Source: DASUPK01 sp963695675
GTDB taxonomy: Bacteria; Actinomycetota; Thermoleophilia; Solirubrobacterales; 70-9
Length of the DNA stretch: 64,000 nt
Direction: 5' to 3'
Assembly (NCBI GenBank): GCA_963695675.1
Contig: CAVOGY010000002.1
Coordinates: 62,001-126,000, forward strand
Shown piece after piece: positions 6,749 to 15,481 of this stretch. The translations under genes and the position numbers were made by a program. The notes beneath the pieces are model-generated. The model had not been told where the DNA came from, made no database searches, and worked only from the letters and a program-made list of their open reading frames with translations. Positions within the stretch are counted from its first letter, which is position 1; each line of letters starts with the position of its first letter.

Positions 6749-9700
6749 CTACGCAGCGTCGGCCCGCCCCATCAGCGCGGTGAGCACGATTCGCTCCTGC
6801 TCCTTGGTGTGCGCGATCGCGTACCCCTCGCCCGGGCTGGCGCGCGGCGGGCGGCCGACGTAACCGAGCTCGACTCCCTCTGGAATGAGCTCGGGCATGC
6901 GGCGCTGCATGACCGACCAGGCGCCCATGTTGCGCGGCTCCTCCTGCACCCAGACGATCTCCTTGAGGTTCGGGTAGCTCGCGATCAGCTCGCTGAGCTG
7001 TTCCTTGGCGAACGGGTAGAGGAGCTCTACCCGGGCAATCGACACGTTCTCGATCTCCACGCGCTTGGGCGCCGCGTCGATGTCGTAGTAGATCTTGCCG
7101 CTGCAGAGGACGAGCCGCTCCACCTTCTCCTTGCGGTCCTGGGCGAGTGGGTCGTCGAGCACGAACTGGAACGAGCCGGAGGTGAGCTCCTCGAGCGTCG
7201 AGGTCGCCCGCGGCAGCCGGAGCAGCCCCTTGGGCGTGAAGACGACCATCGGCCTGGCCTTCTGGATGTGGGCCTGGCGCCGCAGCAGGTGGAAGTACTG
7301 GGCCGCCGTCGTGGGGTTGGCGATGCGGATGTTGCCCTCGGCGGCGAGCTGGATGAAGCGCTCGATACGCGCACTGGAGTGCTCGGGGCCCGCGCCCTCG
7401 TAGCCGTGCGGGAGCAGCAGCGTCAGCCGCGACGTCTGGCCCCACTTCGCCTCGCCCGAGACGATGAAGCTGTCGACGATCACCTGGGCTGCGTTGCCGA
7501 AGTCGCCGAACTGCGCCTCCCAGAGCACGAGGCTGTCGGGAGAGGCGGCCGAGTAGCCGTACTCGAAGCCCAGACAGGCCATCTCGGAGAGCGGGCTGTT
7601 GTGGAGCTCGAGGGGCGCGTTGGCGACCTCGAGGTTCTGGATCGGGGCGTAGCGCAGGCCCGTCTTCTCGTCGTGGAGGACCAGGTGGCGCTGAGAGAAG
7701 GTGCCGCGCTCGGTGTCCTGCCCGGTGAAGCGGACGTGCACGTCCTCGGTGAGCAGCGAGGCGAGGGCCAGGCTCTCGGCGTGTCCGAAGTCGATCCCGC
7801 CCTCGTCCATCGCGTCGAGCCGCTTCGAGAGCGGCTTGCGGAGCTTGCGGTGGATGGTGAAGCTGTCGGGGACCCTGAGGAGCTCCTCGTTCAGCCTGCG
7901 CAGCCGCTCCTCGGGGACCGCCGTCTCGACGCTGGGGCTGCGGGTTCGGTCGAGCTCCCCGGTGCCGGTGGCCGTCGGGTCCGCGTACTCGCCCGACTCG
8001 ATCCGTTGGCGAAGCTCGTCGTGGGCCGACTTCAGCGCCTTCTGGCGCTCGTCGTTGCGCTCCTGGACCTCGTCCGCCGTGACGATGCCCTCCTTGACCA
8101 GGGACTCGGCGTAGAGCTGGCTGACCGGCGGGTGCTCCTTGATCTTCGCGGCCATCAGCGGCTGGGTGTAGGCGGGCTCGTCGGTCTCGTTATGTCCGAA
8201 GCGGCGATAGCCGATCAGGTCGATGACCACATCGCGGCCCCAGCGCTCGCGATAGGCCATCGCCAGCCTGACCCCTGCGATGCAGGCCTCTGGATCGTCG
8301 GCGTTGACGTGGAGGATCGGGACGTTGAAGCCCTTCGCCATGTCGGCGGCGTACGGGGTCGAGCGACCCTCCTCCGGATCGGTGGTGAAGCCGATCTGGT
8401 TGTTCTGGATGATGTGGACCGTGCCTCCGGTCGCGTAGCCCTTCAGGGACTGCAGGTTGAGCGTCTCAGCGACAACTCCCTGGGCCGGGAACGCCGCGTC
8501 GCCATGCAGGAGAACCGGGACCGCGGCCATCGGGTCGTGCTCGAGACGGCCGTTCTGGCGGGTGGTCTGAGCGGCGCGGGCGGCGCCGCTGACCACCGGG
8601 TCCACGAACTCGAGGTGGCTCGGGTTCGGGTAGAGCCGCACGCCGATCTCGGAACCGTCGCTGGCCTTGTAGACGCCGCTGTGGCCGTAGTGGTACTTGA
8701 CGTCGCCGGTGCCGCCCGTCGGGATGGCGGCAAGCGACTTCACGGCCTCGATCGCCTTCGCCCCCTCGAACTCGGCGAGGATCGCTTCGATTGGACGCCC
8801 GATGTTATGCGCGAGCACGCTGAGCCGCCCCCGGTGTGCCATCCCGATCACGACGTCGTGAGCGCCCTCGGTGTAGGCCATCTCGAAGACCTCGTCGAGC
8901 ATCGGCACGACGGCATCGAGACCCTCGATCGAGAACATCTTTTGGCCGAGGTACGCCTTTTCCAGATAGCGCTCGAAGCCGTAGACCTCGATGAGCCGGT
9001 CGAGCAGCTGCTGCTTCTCCTCTGGCTCGAGCGGCTTGCGGTGCCAGCCCGTCTCGATCATCTCCCGCAGCCACATGCGCTGCTGATGCGAGGAGAGGTG
9101 CTCGATCTGATAGGCGATCGTCCCGCAGTAGGCCTCCCGCATCCGCGGCAGGACCTCCAGCAGCGTCTCGCCCTCCACGCCGATGCGCAGGATCTCCGCC
9201 GGGATCTGCGACATCAGCTCGGTGGTCAGGTTGAGGTTCTCGGGCTGGATCGCCGGGTCGCCCTTCGGCTCGGAGCCGAGGGGGTCGAGCCTGGCGGCGA
9301 GGTGGCCGTGGGTCCGGTAGGCCTTGAGTACGGAGGTCGCCGCCTGGACGGCCTGCAGCAGCTCCATGCTGGGCTTCGCCGAGACCGCCGGGGCCGGCTC
9401 ACCGGGCGCCTCGAGGGCCGAGAGTGGCGGAGCGGAGGCGGCGGCCGGGTGGGCGGCGCTGACCGTCGAGGATTCCAGTCCCAGATCGGTGGCGACGGAC
9501 TCGTAGAAGTCGTCCCCGCCCTGCAGCAGCTCCTCGATCCGGCGCAGAAACGATCCGGATTCCGCTCCCTGGATCACGCGGTGGTCGTAGGTCGAGGTCA
9601 TCGTCATGACCTTCGAGACCCCGAGCGCCTTGATCTTCTCCGGCGCTGCATGCTTCCACTCGACCGGATAGGCGAGCGAGCCGCAGGCGACGATCGTGCC

Positions 9701-11164
9701 CTGCCCGCTCATCAGGCGCGGCACCGAGGCGACGGTGCCGAGCCCGCCGGGGTTGGTGAGGCTGATGTTCGTCCCCTGGAAGTCGTCCGCGGTGAGGTTG
9801 TTCTCCCGTGTCTTGGTGATCAGCTCCTCGTAGTAGGAGTGGAAGCCGGCGAAGTCGAGCTGGTCCGCCGCCTTGATGCAGGGCACGAGCAGCGAGCGCT
9901 GCCCCTTGCGCTCGACGTCGACGGCGATGCCGAGATTTACCCCCGTCGGCTCGATCACGGTGGGCTTGCCGTCGGTCTCGGCATAGGAGCGGCCCATCAC
10001 CGGCCACTCCTGGGCGGCCTTGACGATCGCCCAGGCGATCAGGTGGGTGAAGCTCACCTTCATGCCCCGCTCCTTCAGAACCTGGTTGAGTGCCCTTCGC
10101 TTGGCGTCCAGCGTGTCGACGGCGAGCTCGCGGAACGAGGTGGCCGTCGGGATCGACCGGCTCTCGTTCATCGCCCTGGCGAGGGTGGCCGCGGGGCCGC
10201 GCAGCGGCTTTGCCTCTCCCTGGGCGGCGGCGGGCGCCGGCTTGGCTCCGTCGCCCTCCGCCGAGAGCACGTCGGACTTGGTGATCTTGCCGCCGGAGCC
10301 CGTGCCCTTGACGCCGTTCAGGTCCACGCCGTTCGCCTGAGCGGCGCGACGGGCGACGGGAGTGGCCCTGGCTCCGTCGGCCTCATCGTCGCGCCGCGGC
10401 TGGTCGCCGTAACCGCGGCCTCCTCCGCTCCGCGTCGGTGGCGGCGGTTGCGCGTCGACTCCGCAACCGTCGCCGGGCGCTGCGCCCTTCGTCATCTCCG
10501 CCAGAGGCTTGCCGACCTCGATCGTCTCGTCTGGGCCGACCAGGATCTTCGTGATCGTGCCGGAGGCGGGCGCCGGGACCTCGGCATCGACCTTGTCGGT
10601 GGAGACCTCAACGACGGTCTGGCCCTCCTCGACCTCATCGCCTTCGGAGACGTGCCACTCCAGCACGGTGCCCTCGGTCACCGACTCGCCCATCTCGGGC
10701 ATCACGATCTCGACGCCGCCGCCCTCCAGCGACTTGCCGGCCGACACCGAGGCGTCGTCCGTGGTCGCCTTCTCGCCGCTGGTCTCGGCAGGCGACTCCT
10801 CAGTGGTCGCCGCGCCCGCGCCGTTCGACTCAGCCTCCTGTTGGGGTGCCGGCTCCTTCGACTCAGCTTCCTGTTCGGCTGCCGGCTCCTCCATCTTCTT
10901 CTCCGGAGGGCCGCCGTTAGGGTCGATCTCCGCAAGTGGCTTGCCGACATCGACGTCTTCGTCGACCCCGACGATGATCTTGGTGACCGTGCCCGAGGCG
11001 GGAGCGGGGACCTCGGCGTCGACCTTGTCGGTCGAGACCTCGACCATCGTCTGCCCCTCTTCGACCGAGTCCCCTTCCGAGACATGCCACTCCAGCACGG
11101 TGCCCTCGGTCACCGACTCGCCCATCTCGGGCATCAAGAGCTGCACATTCTGCTTAGTGGCCAT
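6749..11164 (-). CDS. kgd: Fused 2-oxoglutarate dehydrogenase E2-E1 (KGD type) with two lipoyl domains
   Basis: A 1471-residue enzyme that oxidatively decarboxylates 2-oxoglutarate and transfers succinyl to CoA in the TCA cycle. Domains in order: lipoyl domain 1 (about residues 5-82, lipoyl Lys in VSTDK near 47), acidic linker, lipoyl domain 2 (about 152-224, Lys near 191), a peripheral-subunit-binding domain (about 264-302, TPVARRAAQANGVDLNG), an E2 acyltransferase domain (about 320-550, with SIPTATS, SFTHLIAWAI and the active-site-like TYDHRVIQGAESG), and a full thiamine-dependent E1 domain (about 590-1471, MAHRGRL, KYHYGHSG, NNQIGFTTDPEEGR). Mycobacterial and corynebacterial KGD/OdhA have the E2-E1 fusion without lipoyl domains, so the N-terminal part here is unusual. 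Start ATG 11164 after AAGGGGA. Confidence 0.93.
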   Translation of the reverse strand: MATKQNVQLLMPEMGESVTEGTVLEWHVSEGDSVEEGQTMVEVSTDKVDAEVPAPASGTVTKIIVGVDEDVDVGKPLAEIDPNGGPPEKKMEEPAAEQEAESKEPAPQQEAESNGAGAATTEESPAETSGEKATTDDASVSAGKSLEGGGVEIVMPEMGESVTEGTVLEWHVSEGDEVEEGQTVVEVSTDKVDAEVPAPASGTITKILVGPDETIEVGKPLAEMTKGAAPGDGCGVDAQPPPPTRSGGGRGYGDQPRRDDEADGARATPVARRAAQANGVDLNGVKGTGSGGKITKSDVLSAEGDGAKPAPAAAQGEAKPLRGPAATLARAMNESRSIPTATSFRELAVDTLDAKRRALNQVLKERGMKVSFTHLIAWAIVKAAQEWPVMGRSYAETDGKPTVIEPTGVNLGIAVDVERKGQRSLLVPCIKAADQLDFAGFHSYYEELITKTRENNLTADDFQGTNISLTNPGGLGTVASVPRLMSGQGTIVACGSLAYPVEWKHAAPEKIKALGVSKVMTMTSTYDHRVIQGAESGSFLRRIEELLQGGDDFYESVATDLGLESSTVSAAHPAAASAPPLSALEAPGEPAPAVSAKPSMELLQAVQAATSVLKAYRTHGHLAARLDPLGSEPKGDPAIQPENLNLTTELMSQIPAEILRIGVEGETLLEVLPRMREAYCGTIAYQIEHLSSHQQRMWLREMIETGWHRKPLEPEEKQQLLDRLIEVYGFERYLEKAYLGQKMFSIEGLDAVVPMLDEVFEMAYTEGAHDVVIGMAHRGRLSVLAHNIGRPIEAILAEFEGAKAIEAVKSLAAIPTGGTGDVKYHYGHSGVYKASDGSEIGVRLYPNPSHLEFVDPVVSGAARAAQTTRQNGRLEHDPMAAVPVLLHGDAAFPAQGVVAETLNLQSLKGYATGGTVHIIQNNQIGFTTDPEEGRSTPYAADMAKGFNVPILHVNADDPEACIAGVRLAMAYRERWGRDVVIDLIGYRRFGHNETDEPAYTQPLMAAKIKEHPPVSQLYAESLVKEGIVTADEVQERNDERQKALKSAHDELRQRIESGEYADPTATGTGELDRTRSPSVETAVPEERLRRLNEELLRVPDSFTIHRKLRKPLSKRLDAMDEGGIDFGHAESLALASLLTEDVHVRFTGQDTERGTFSQRHLVLHDEKTGLRYAPIQNLEVANAPLELHNSPLSEMACLGFEYGYSAASPDSLVLWEAQFGDFGNAAQVIVDSFIVSGEAKWGQTSRLTLLLPHGYEGAGPEHSSARIERFIQLAAEGNIRIANPTTAAQYFHLLRRQAHIQKARPMVVFTPKGLLRLPRATSTLEELTSGSFQFVLDDPLAQDRKEKVERLVLCSGKIYYDIDAAPKRVEIENVSIARVELLYPFAKEQLSELIASYPNLKEIVWVQEEPRNMGAWSVMQRRMPELIPEGVELGYVGRPPRASPGEGYAIAHTKEQERIVLTALMGRADAA

Positions 11165-11199
11165 TCCCCTTACTAACTGTATGACGTTCCAAGCGGCTG

Positions 11200-11317
11200 C
11201 CAGGGCGGTCTATTTCGGAGCAGAGGGCGAAGGGCGAGATGCGAGGGCGCGCGAAAGCGCGACCCGTTTGACCGAGGATTGGGCGCCCGCTGCAGCCGTG
11301 ATCTGGTGGCGAAGCCG
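11200..11317 (+). repeat. Repeat family 2, copy 1, interrupted by a family 1 repeat
   Basis: Flanks match the family 2 copies at 30967 and 36551: on the left CCAGGGCGGTCTATTTCGGAGC, written here only as its pieces GGGCGGTC and TATTTCGGAGC, and on the right TTGGGCGCCCGC then GTGATCTGGTGGCGAAGCCG. Between them lies a family 1 core (11238-11273) absent from the other two copies. The stop codon of the zinc-ribbon gene begins at the last base of this element. Confidence 0.7.
11238..11273 (+). repeat. Palindromic repeat family 1, copy G (core, nested)
   Basis: GATGCGAGGGCGCGC-gaaa-GCGCGACCCGTTTGA, the clearest example of the core hairpin, located inside repeat family 2. Confidence 0.75.
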
Positions 11318-11593
11318 TTATCCAATACGGGCGATCAAATCGACCGCCGGCCAGCCCTGGTCGCGAATGAACTCGCGGGTCGGGGCCGCGGTCTCGCAGA
11401 AGGCACAGGCGATCACATCCGAGAACCCGACGGGCGCGGAGATCGCGATCGGCACGCCACACCCGGGACAAGCGAGCGATCGCATCCCTAGCCAGGCCGC
11501 CCGCTCGGCCGGTCGCAGCTCGACCTGCGCGGCGCGGAGCTTGTCATCGCGCTCCGGATCGGGAGTCGTCGCTGGATCGAAGAAAAGCCCCAC
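11318..11593 (-). CDS. Small zinc-ribbon protein
   Basis: A 91-residue protein from GTG 11593 (VGLFFDPATTPDP); a longer frame reaches 11623 but has no better start. Two CxxC knuckles, CPGC near residue 48 and CAFC near residue 68, make a probable zinc ribbon. The C terminus ends VDLIARIG at a TAA that abuts repeat family 2. No family name recognised. It is divergent from the two-domain reductase at 11676. Confidence 0.6.
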   Translation of the reverse strand: MGLFFDPATTPDPERDDKLRAAQVELRPAERAAWLGMRSLACPGCGVPIAISAPVGFSDVIACAFCETAAPTREFIRDQGWPAVDLIARIG

Positions 11594-11675
11594 GAGTTGA
11601 TTATGCCGCGCCCCGCAAACCAAGCGGCTCGGGTCACGGTCGGTGTAAGTTCCATCGCGTAATGGAGCAGAGGAG

Positions 11676-13688
11676 ATGAGCTACTTCGTCACGGGTGCGA
11701 CGGGCTTCATCGGCCGCAACCTGGTCGAGCAGCTGCTGAAGCGGGAGGGCACGATCTACGTGCTGGTGCGCGAAGGATCGCGAGGCCGCCTGGAGGAGCT
11801 CCGGAGCCGCTGGGGCGCTCCCGAGGACCGGATCGTCCCTGTGGTCGGCGACCTCTCCCAGGAGAAGCTCGGCTGCGTGGAGGCGATCGACGAGCTGCGG
11901 GGCAAGATCGATCACTTCTTCCATCTGGCGGCGATCTACGACATGACGGCCGACGCCGAGAGCCAGCGCGTGGCGAACGTCGAGGGGACCCGCGAGGCGG
12001 TGAGGCTCGCCGACGCTCTCGACGCCAAGCGCTTTCACATGGTGAGCTCGATCGCGGCCGCCGGTCTCTACGAGGGCACCTTCACCGAGGACATGTTCGA
12101 GGAGGCCGAGAAGGTCGATAACAACCCTTACTTCCAGACGAAGCACGAGTCCGAGCGGGTGGTCCGGGAGGAGTCGAACGTCCCCTGGCGGATCTACCGG
12201 CCCGGGATCGTCGTCGGGCACTCCGAGACCGGTGAGATGGACAAGATCGACGGGCCCTACTACTTCTTCAAGCTGTTGCAGCGGGCACGCAACGCTCTTC
12301 CCCAATGGTTCCCGGGCATCGGGGTCGAGGGTCGCAAGATCAACATCGTCCCGGTCGACTTCGTCGCCAAGGCGATGGACCACATCGCCCACATAGACGG
12401 CTTCGACGGTCAGGCCTTTCACCTCACCGACCCCGACCCGCTGACGGCGGGTCAGGTGATCAACGTCTTCGCGAAGGCGGCGCACGCGCCGGAGGCGGCG
12501 ATGCGGATCGACTCGCGGATGTTCGACTTCATCCCCAAGCAGGTCCGCATGGGCCTGACGATGCTGCCGCCGGTGAAGCGGATCACCGACCAAGTCCTGG
12601 CCGACCTGGGAATCCCGCGCTCGGTGCTCGTCTACATCAACTATCCGACCGAATTCGACTCGACGAAGGCGCAGACGGCTCTGGAGGGAACCGGCATCTC
12701 GGTCCCGCCGCTCGCCAGCTACGCCGAGCGGCTCTGGGACTACTGGGAGCGGAACCTCGACCCGGACCTCTTCAAGGACCGCTCGCTGTCCGGCGCGATC
12801 GGCGGCAAGGTGGTCCTGATCACGGGCGCCTCCTCGGGAATCGGCAAGGCGACCGCGATCAAGTGCGGCGACGCAGGCGCCGAGGTCCTGTTGATCGCCC
12901 GCACCCCCGAGAAGCTCGAGGAGACGAAGGCGGAGATCGAGGACGCCGGCGGCACCGCGCACATCCACCAGTGCGATCTCTCCAACCTCGAGGACGTCGA
13001 GCGGATGGCGAACGAGGTGCTCGAGCAGCACGGAAGGGTCGACGTCCTGGTCAACAACGCCGGTCGCTCGATCCGCCGCTCGGTCGAGCTCTCTTATGAC
13101 CGCTTCCACGACTTCGAGCGCACCATGCAGCTCAACTACTTCGGCGCGTTGCGGCTCATCCTCAGCCTGCTGCCCAGCATGCGCAAGCGCAGCGAGGGGC
13201 GTAAGGGGGGGCACATCATCAACATCAGCTCGATCGGCGTTCAGACCCACACGCCCCGCTTCTCAGCCTACGTCGCCTCGAAGGCCGCGCTCGACGCCTG
13301 GTCCCGCTGCGTGGCGTCCGAGGTGGTCGACGACGGTGTCCACATCACCACGATCTACATGCCGCTGGTGCGAACGCCCATGATCGCCCCGACCAAGATG
13401 TACGACGCCTTCCCGACGATCACCCCGGACGACGCGGCCGAGATGATCACCAGGGCGATGATCAACAAGCCCAAGAAGGTCGCCACCCGACTCGGCAACT
13501 TCGGAGAGCTGCTCTACAACGTCGCGCCGAAAGCCTCGGACGCGATCCTCAACACGGCCTACAAGCTCTTCCCTGATTCGACGGCGGCCAAGGGCAAGGC
13601 GGAGGAGGACGGCAAGCCCGCCAAGGAGGAAGAGCTCTCGACCGAGGGTGTCGCCTTCGCCTACCTGATGAGGGGCGTGCACTGGTAG
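11676..13688 (+). CDS. Two-domain NAD(P) oxidoreductase, fatty acyl-CoA reductase-like
   Basis: A 670-residue fusion from ATG 11676 (ribosome site AGAGGAG). Residues 1-365 form an extended SDR like thioester/acyl reductases, with VTGATGFIGRNLVEQLL, HLAAIYD, and an active-site-like YFQTKHESE (Tyr-x-x-x-Lys). Residues 370-600 form a classical SDR with ITGASSGIGKATAIK, NNAG and YVASKAALD (Tyr-x-x-x-Lys). The same two-domain plan is known for bacterial fatty acyl-CoA reductases (Marinobacter/AcrA1 type), which make fatty aldehydes and alcohols. The following gene, an alkyl-DHAP-synthase-like flavoprotein, uses fatty alcohol in known ether-lipid pathways, which strengthens this reading. Substrate remains inferred. 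Confidence 0.82.
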   Translation: MSYFVTGATGFIGRNLVEQLLKREGTIYVLVREGSRGRLEELRSRWGAPEDRIVPVVGDLSQEKLGCVEAIDELRGKIDHFFHLAAIYDMTADAESQRVANVEGTREAVRLADALDAKRFHMVSSIAAAGLYEGTFTEDMFEEAEKVDNNPYFQTKHESERVVREESNVPWRIYRPGIVVGHSETGEMDKIDGPYYFFKLLQRARNALPQWFPGIGVEGRKINIVPVDFVAKAMDHIAHIDGFDGQAFHLTDPDPLTAGQVINVFAKAAHAPEAAMRIDSRMFDFIPKQVRMGLTMLPPVKRITDQVLADLGIPRSVLVYINYPTEFDSTKAQTALEGTGISVPPLASYAERLWDYWERNLDPDLFKDRSLSGAIGGKVVLITGASSGIGKATAIKCGDAGAEVLLIARTPEKLEETKAEIEDAGGTAHIHQCDLSNLEDVERMANEVLEQHGRVDVLVNNAGRSIRRSVELSYDRFHDFERTMQLNYFGALRLILSLLPSMRKRSEGRKGGHIINISSIGVQTHTPRFSAYVASKAALDAWSRCVASEVVDDGVHITTIYMPLVRTPMIAPTKMYDAFPTITPDDAAEMITRAMINKPKKVATRLGNFGELLYNVAPKASDAILNTAYKLFPDSTAAKGKAEEDGKPAKEEELSTEGVAFAYLMRGVHW

Positions 13689-13690
13689 TT

Positions 13691-13769
13691 GTGCGAGGGT
13701 GCTCCGATCATGCGAGGGCGCGCCGCTAGGCGCGACCCCTTTCACGCTGAAGGAGCAACCCGTTTGATG
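13691..13769 (+). repeat. Palindromic repeat family 1, copy B (full), supplying SD and start codon
   Basis: It fills the whole gap between the stop of the acyl reductase (13688) and the ATG at 13767. Blocks: GCGAGGGTGCTCCGATCATG, core GCGAGGGCGCGCC-gcta-GGCGCGACCC, and AAGGAGCAACCCGTTTGATG, whose AAGGAG is the only visible ribosome site of the next gene and whose final ATG is its start. Confidence 0.8.
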
Positions 13770-15437
13770 ATTCGCCGGCGGAAGCACTGGGGCTGGGGGT
13801 TCGAGGATCAGCAGCCCCGGCGCGACCAGGTGGAGGGGATCGCGAGGGCGGTGACTGACCGGCTCGGGTTCGAGGTGGACGAGATCGAGGAGCCGGTCCC
13901 ACTCGACGCGGTCGAGCTCCCGGAGCCCCGACTGAAGCCGCCGAAGCGCTTCGCCGAGATGTTCTCGGACGATCGCTACGACCGGGTTGCTCACTCGCTC
14001 GGCAAGGCGTATCGCGACGTCGTTCGCGGCTTCCGGGGCGAGTTCCCGAATCCGCCGGACCTGGTCGCCTACCCGGAGTCCGCGGAGGACGTCGACGTCG
14101 TCCTCAACTTCTGCGCTGACGAGGGGGCGGCTGCGATTCCGTACGGCGGGGGCACCAGCGTCGTGGGCGGGGTCGAGCCGAGGGTGCGGGAGGAGTACCG
14201 GGGGGTGGTGACGATCGACCTGAAGCGGATGGACCGGGTGCTGGAGGTCGATCCGATCTCGATGGCGGCGCGGATCCAGGCCGGAGCCACCGGACCCAGG
14301 CTGGAGGAGCAGCTCCGCGACCACGGGCTCACCCTGCGCCACTTCCCGCAGTCCTTCGAGTACTCGACCCTGGGAGGCTGGATCGCCACTCGCGCCGGCG
14401 GGCACTTCGCGACCCTCTATACGCACATCGACGACCTGGTCGAGTCGATTCGGGCGGTGACGGTCGACGGGGAGTGGGAGAGCCGGCGCCTACCCGGGTC
14501 GGGTGCGGGTCCGAGCCCCGACCGGCTGCTGCTCGGCTCGGAGGGCGTTCTGGGCGTGATCGTGGATGCCTGGGTCCGTGTGCGTGAGCGGCCCGACGAG
14601 AGGGTCTCGGCCGGGGTGGCCTTCGATGAGTTCGCCGCCGGTGCCGAGACGGTGCGCGAGATCTCGCAGTCGGGACTCAATCCATCAAACTGCCGACTGC
14701 TCGACGCGATCGAGTCGGAGACGTCCTCCGCCGGGCCGCCCGGCAAGGCGATGCTGGTGCTCGGCTTCGAGTCTGCCCATCACCCGGTCGAGGACGCGAT
14801 GGCGCTCGCGATCGAGATCGCGCGGGACCACGGGGGCGAGCCGGGCGAGATCAAGAGGCAGTCCGCGGAGCCGCCCGGGCCCAGAGCGCGAGGCGACGCC
14901 CCTGTCCGGTCCGCGCCGGGAGAGGACCCGGTCAACGCCTGGCGCCACGCCTTCCTCTTCGCGCCGTACCTGCGCGACTCACTGGTCGCCTGCGGGATCC
15001 TCTCCGACACCTTCGAGACGGCGATCACCTGGGATCGCTTCCCCGACTTCCACGAGGAGCTGATGGAGACAGCGCGGCGGGCTGTCGGCAAGGCGACCGG
15101 CGCCCCGAGCGAGGGCCGCGGCGCCCCTCGCATCAGCTGCCGCTTCACCCACGTCTACCCGGACGGCCCGGCTCCCTATTACACGGTGCTGGCGCAGGCG
15201 CGGCGCGGGCAGGAGGTCGAGCAGTGGGATGAGATCAAGGCGGCCGTCTCCGACACGGTGCTCGACGCCGGCGGCACGATCACCCACCACCACGCCGTCG
15301 GCCGCGACCACCGGCCCTGGTACGACCGCCAGCGCCCTGACCCGTTCGCGGACGTGCTGCGGGCCGCGAAGCTCAAGCTGGACCCGAAGGCGATCCTCAA
15401 TCCGGGCGTGCTGATCGACCCCGATCGGGACGCATAG
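13767..15437 (+). CDS. agpS: Alkyldihydroxyacetonephosphate synthase-like FAD enzyme
   Basis: A 556-residue flavoprotein of the vanillyl-alcohol-oxidase fold. The N terminus KHWGWGFEDQQPRRD, the FAD-binding IPYGGGTSVVGGVE (about residue 130), FPQSFEYSTLGGWIATRAGG (about 195) and the His triplet THHHAVGRDH near residue 510 match alkyl-DHAP synthases, where the HHH motif is at the active site. These enzymes exchange the acyl chain of acyl-DHAP for a fatty alcohol and so form the ether bond. The start ATG 13767 is preferred over an upstream frame that only translates the repeat. Coupling to the preceding acyl reductase suggests a shared transcript. It could instead be an uncharacterised FAD-linked oxidase of the same family. 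Confidence 0.82.
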   Translation: MIRRRKHWGWGFEDQQPRRDQVEGIARAVTDRLGFEVDEIEEPVPLDAVELPEPRLKPPKRFAEMFSDDRYDRVAHSLGKAYRDVVRGFRGEFPNPPDLVAYPESAEDVDVVLNFCADEGAAAIPYGGGTSVVGGVEPRVREEYRGVVTIDLKRMDRVLEVDPISMAARIQAGATGPRLEEQLRDHGLTLRHFPQSFEYSTLGGWIATRAGGHFATLYTHIDDLVESIRAVTVDGEWESRRLPGSGAGPSPDRLLLGSEGVLGVIVDAWVRVRERPDERVSAGVAFDEFAAGAETVREISQSGLNPSNCRLLDAIESETSSAGPPGKAMLVLGFESAHHPVEDAMALAIEIARDHGGEPGEIKRQSAEPPGPRARGDAPVRSAPGEDPVNAWRHAFLFAPYLRDSLVACGILSDTFETAITWDRFPDFHEELMETARRAVGKATGAPSEGRGAPRISCRFTHVYPDGPAPYYTVLAQARRGQEVEQWDEIKAAVSDTVLDAGGTITHHHAVGRDHRPWYDRQRPDPFADVLRAAKLKLDPKAILNPGVLIDPDRDA

Positions 15438-15481
15438 CGCTTCCCCCGCGTCTCGATTCCGGCCACTACCCTTCCCGGTTC

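Noticed and set aside
6809..11176. A 1455-codon open frame on the plus strand opposite the 2-oxoglutarate dehydrogenase gene
   Set aside because: It is antisense to a gene with complete domain motifs; its translation is Arg/Leu/Gly/Asp-rich without motifs. High GC at third positions leaves such antisense frames open.
11634..13250. Long antisense open frame opposite the acyl reductase
   Set aside because: Same GC effect; product shows no family features whereas the plus strand has two clear Rossmann domains.
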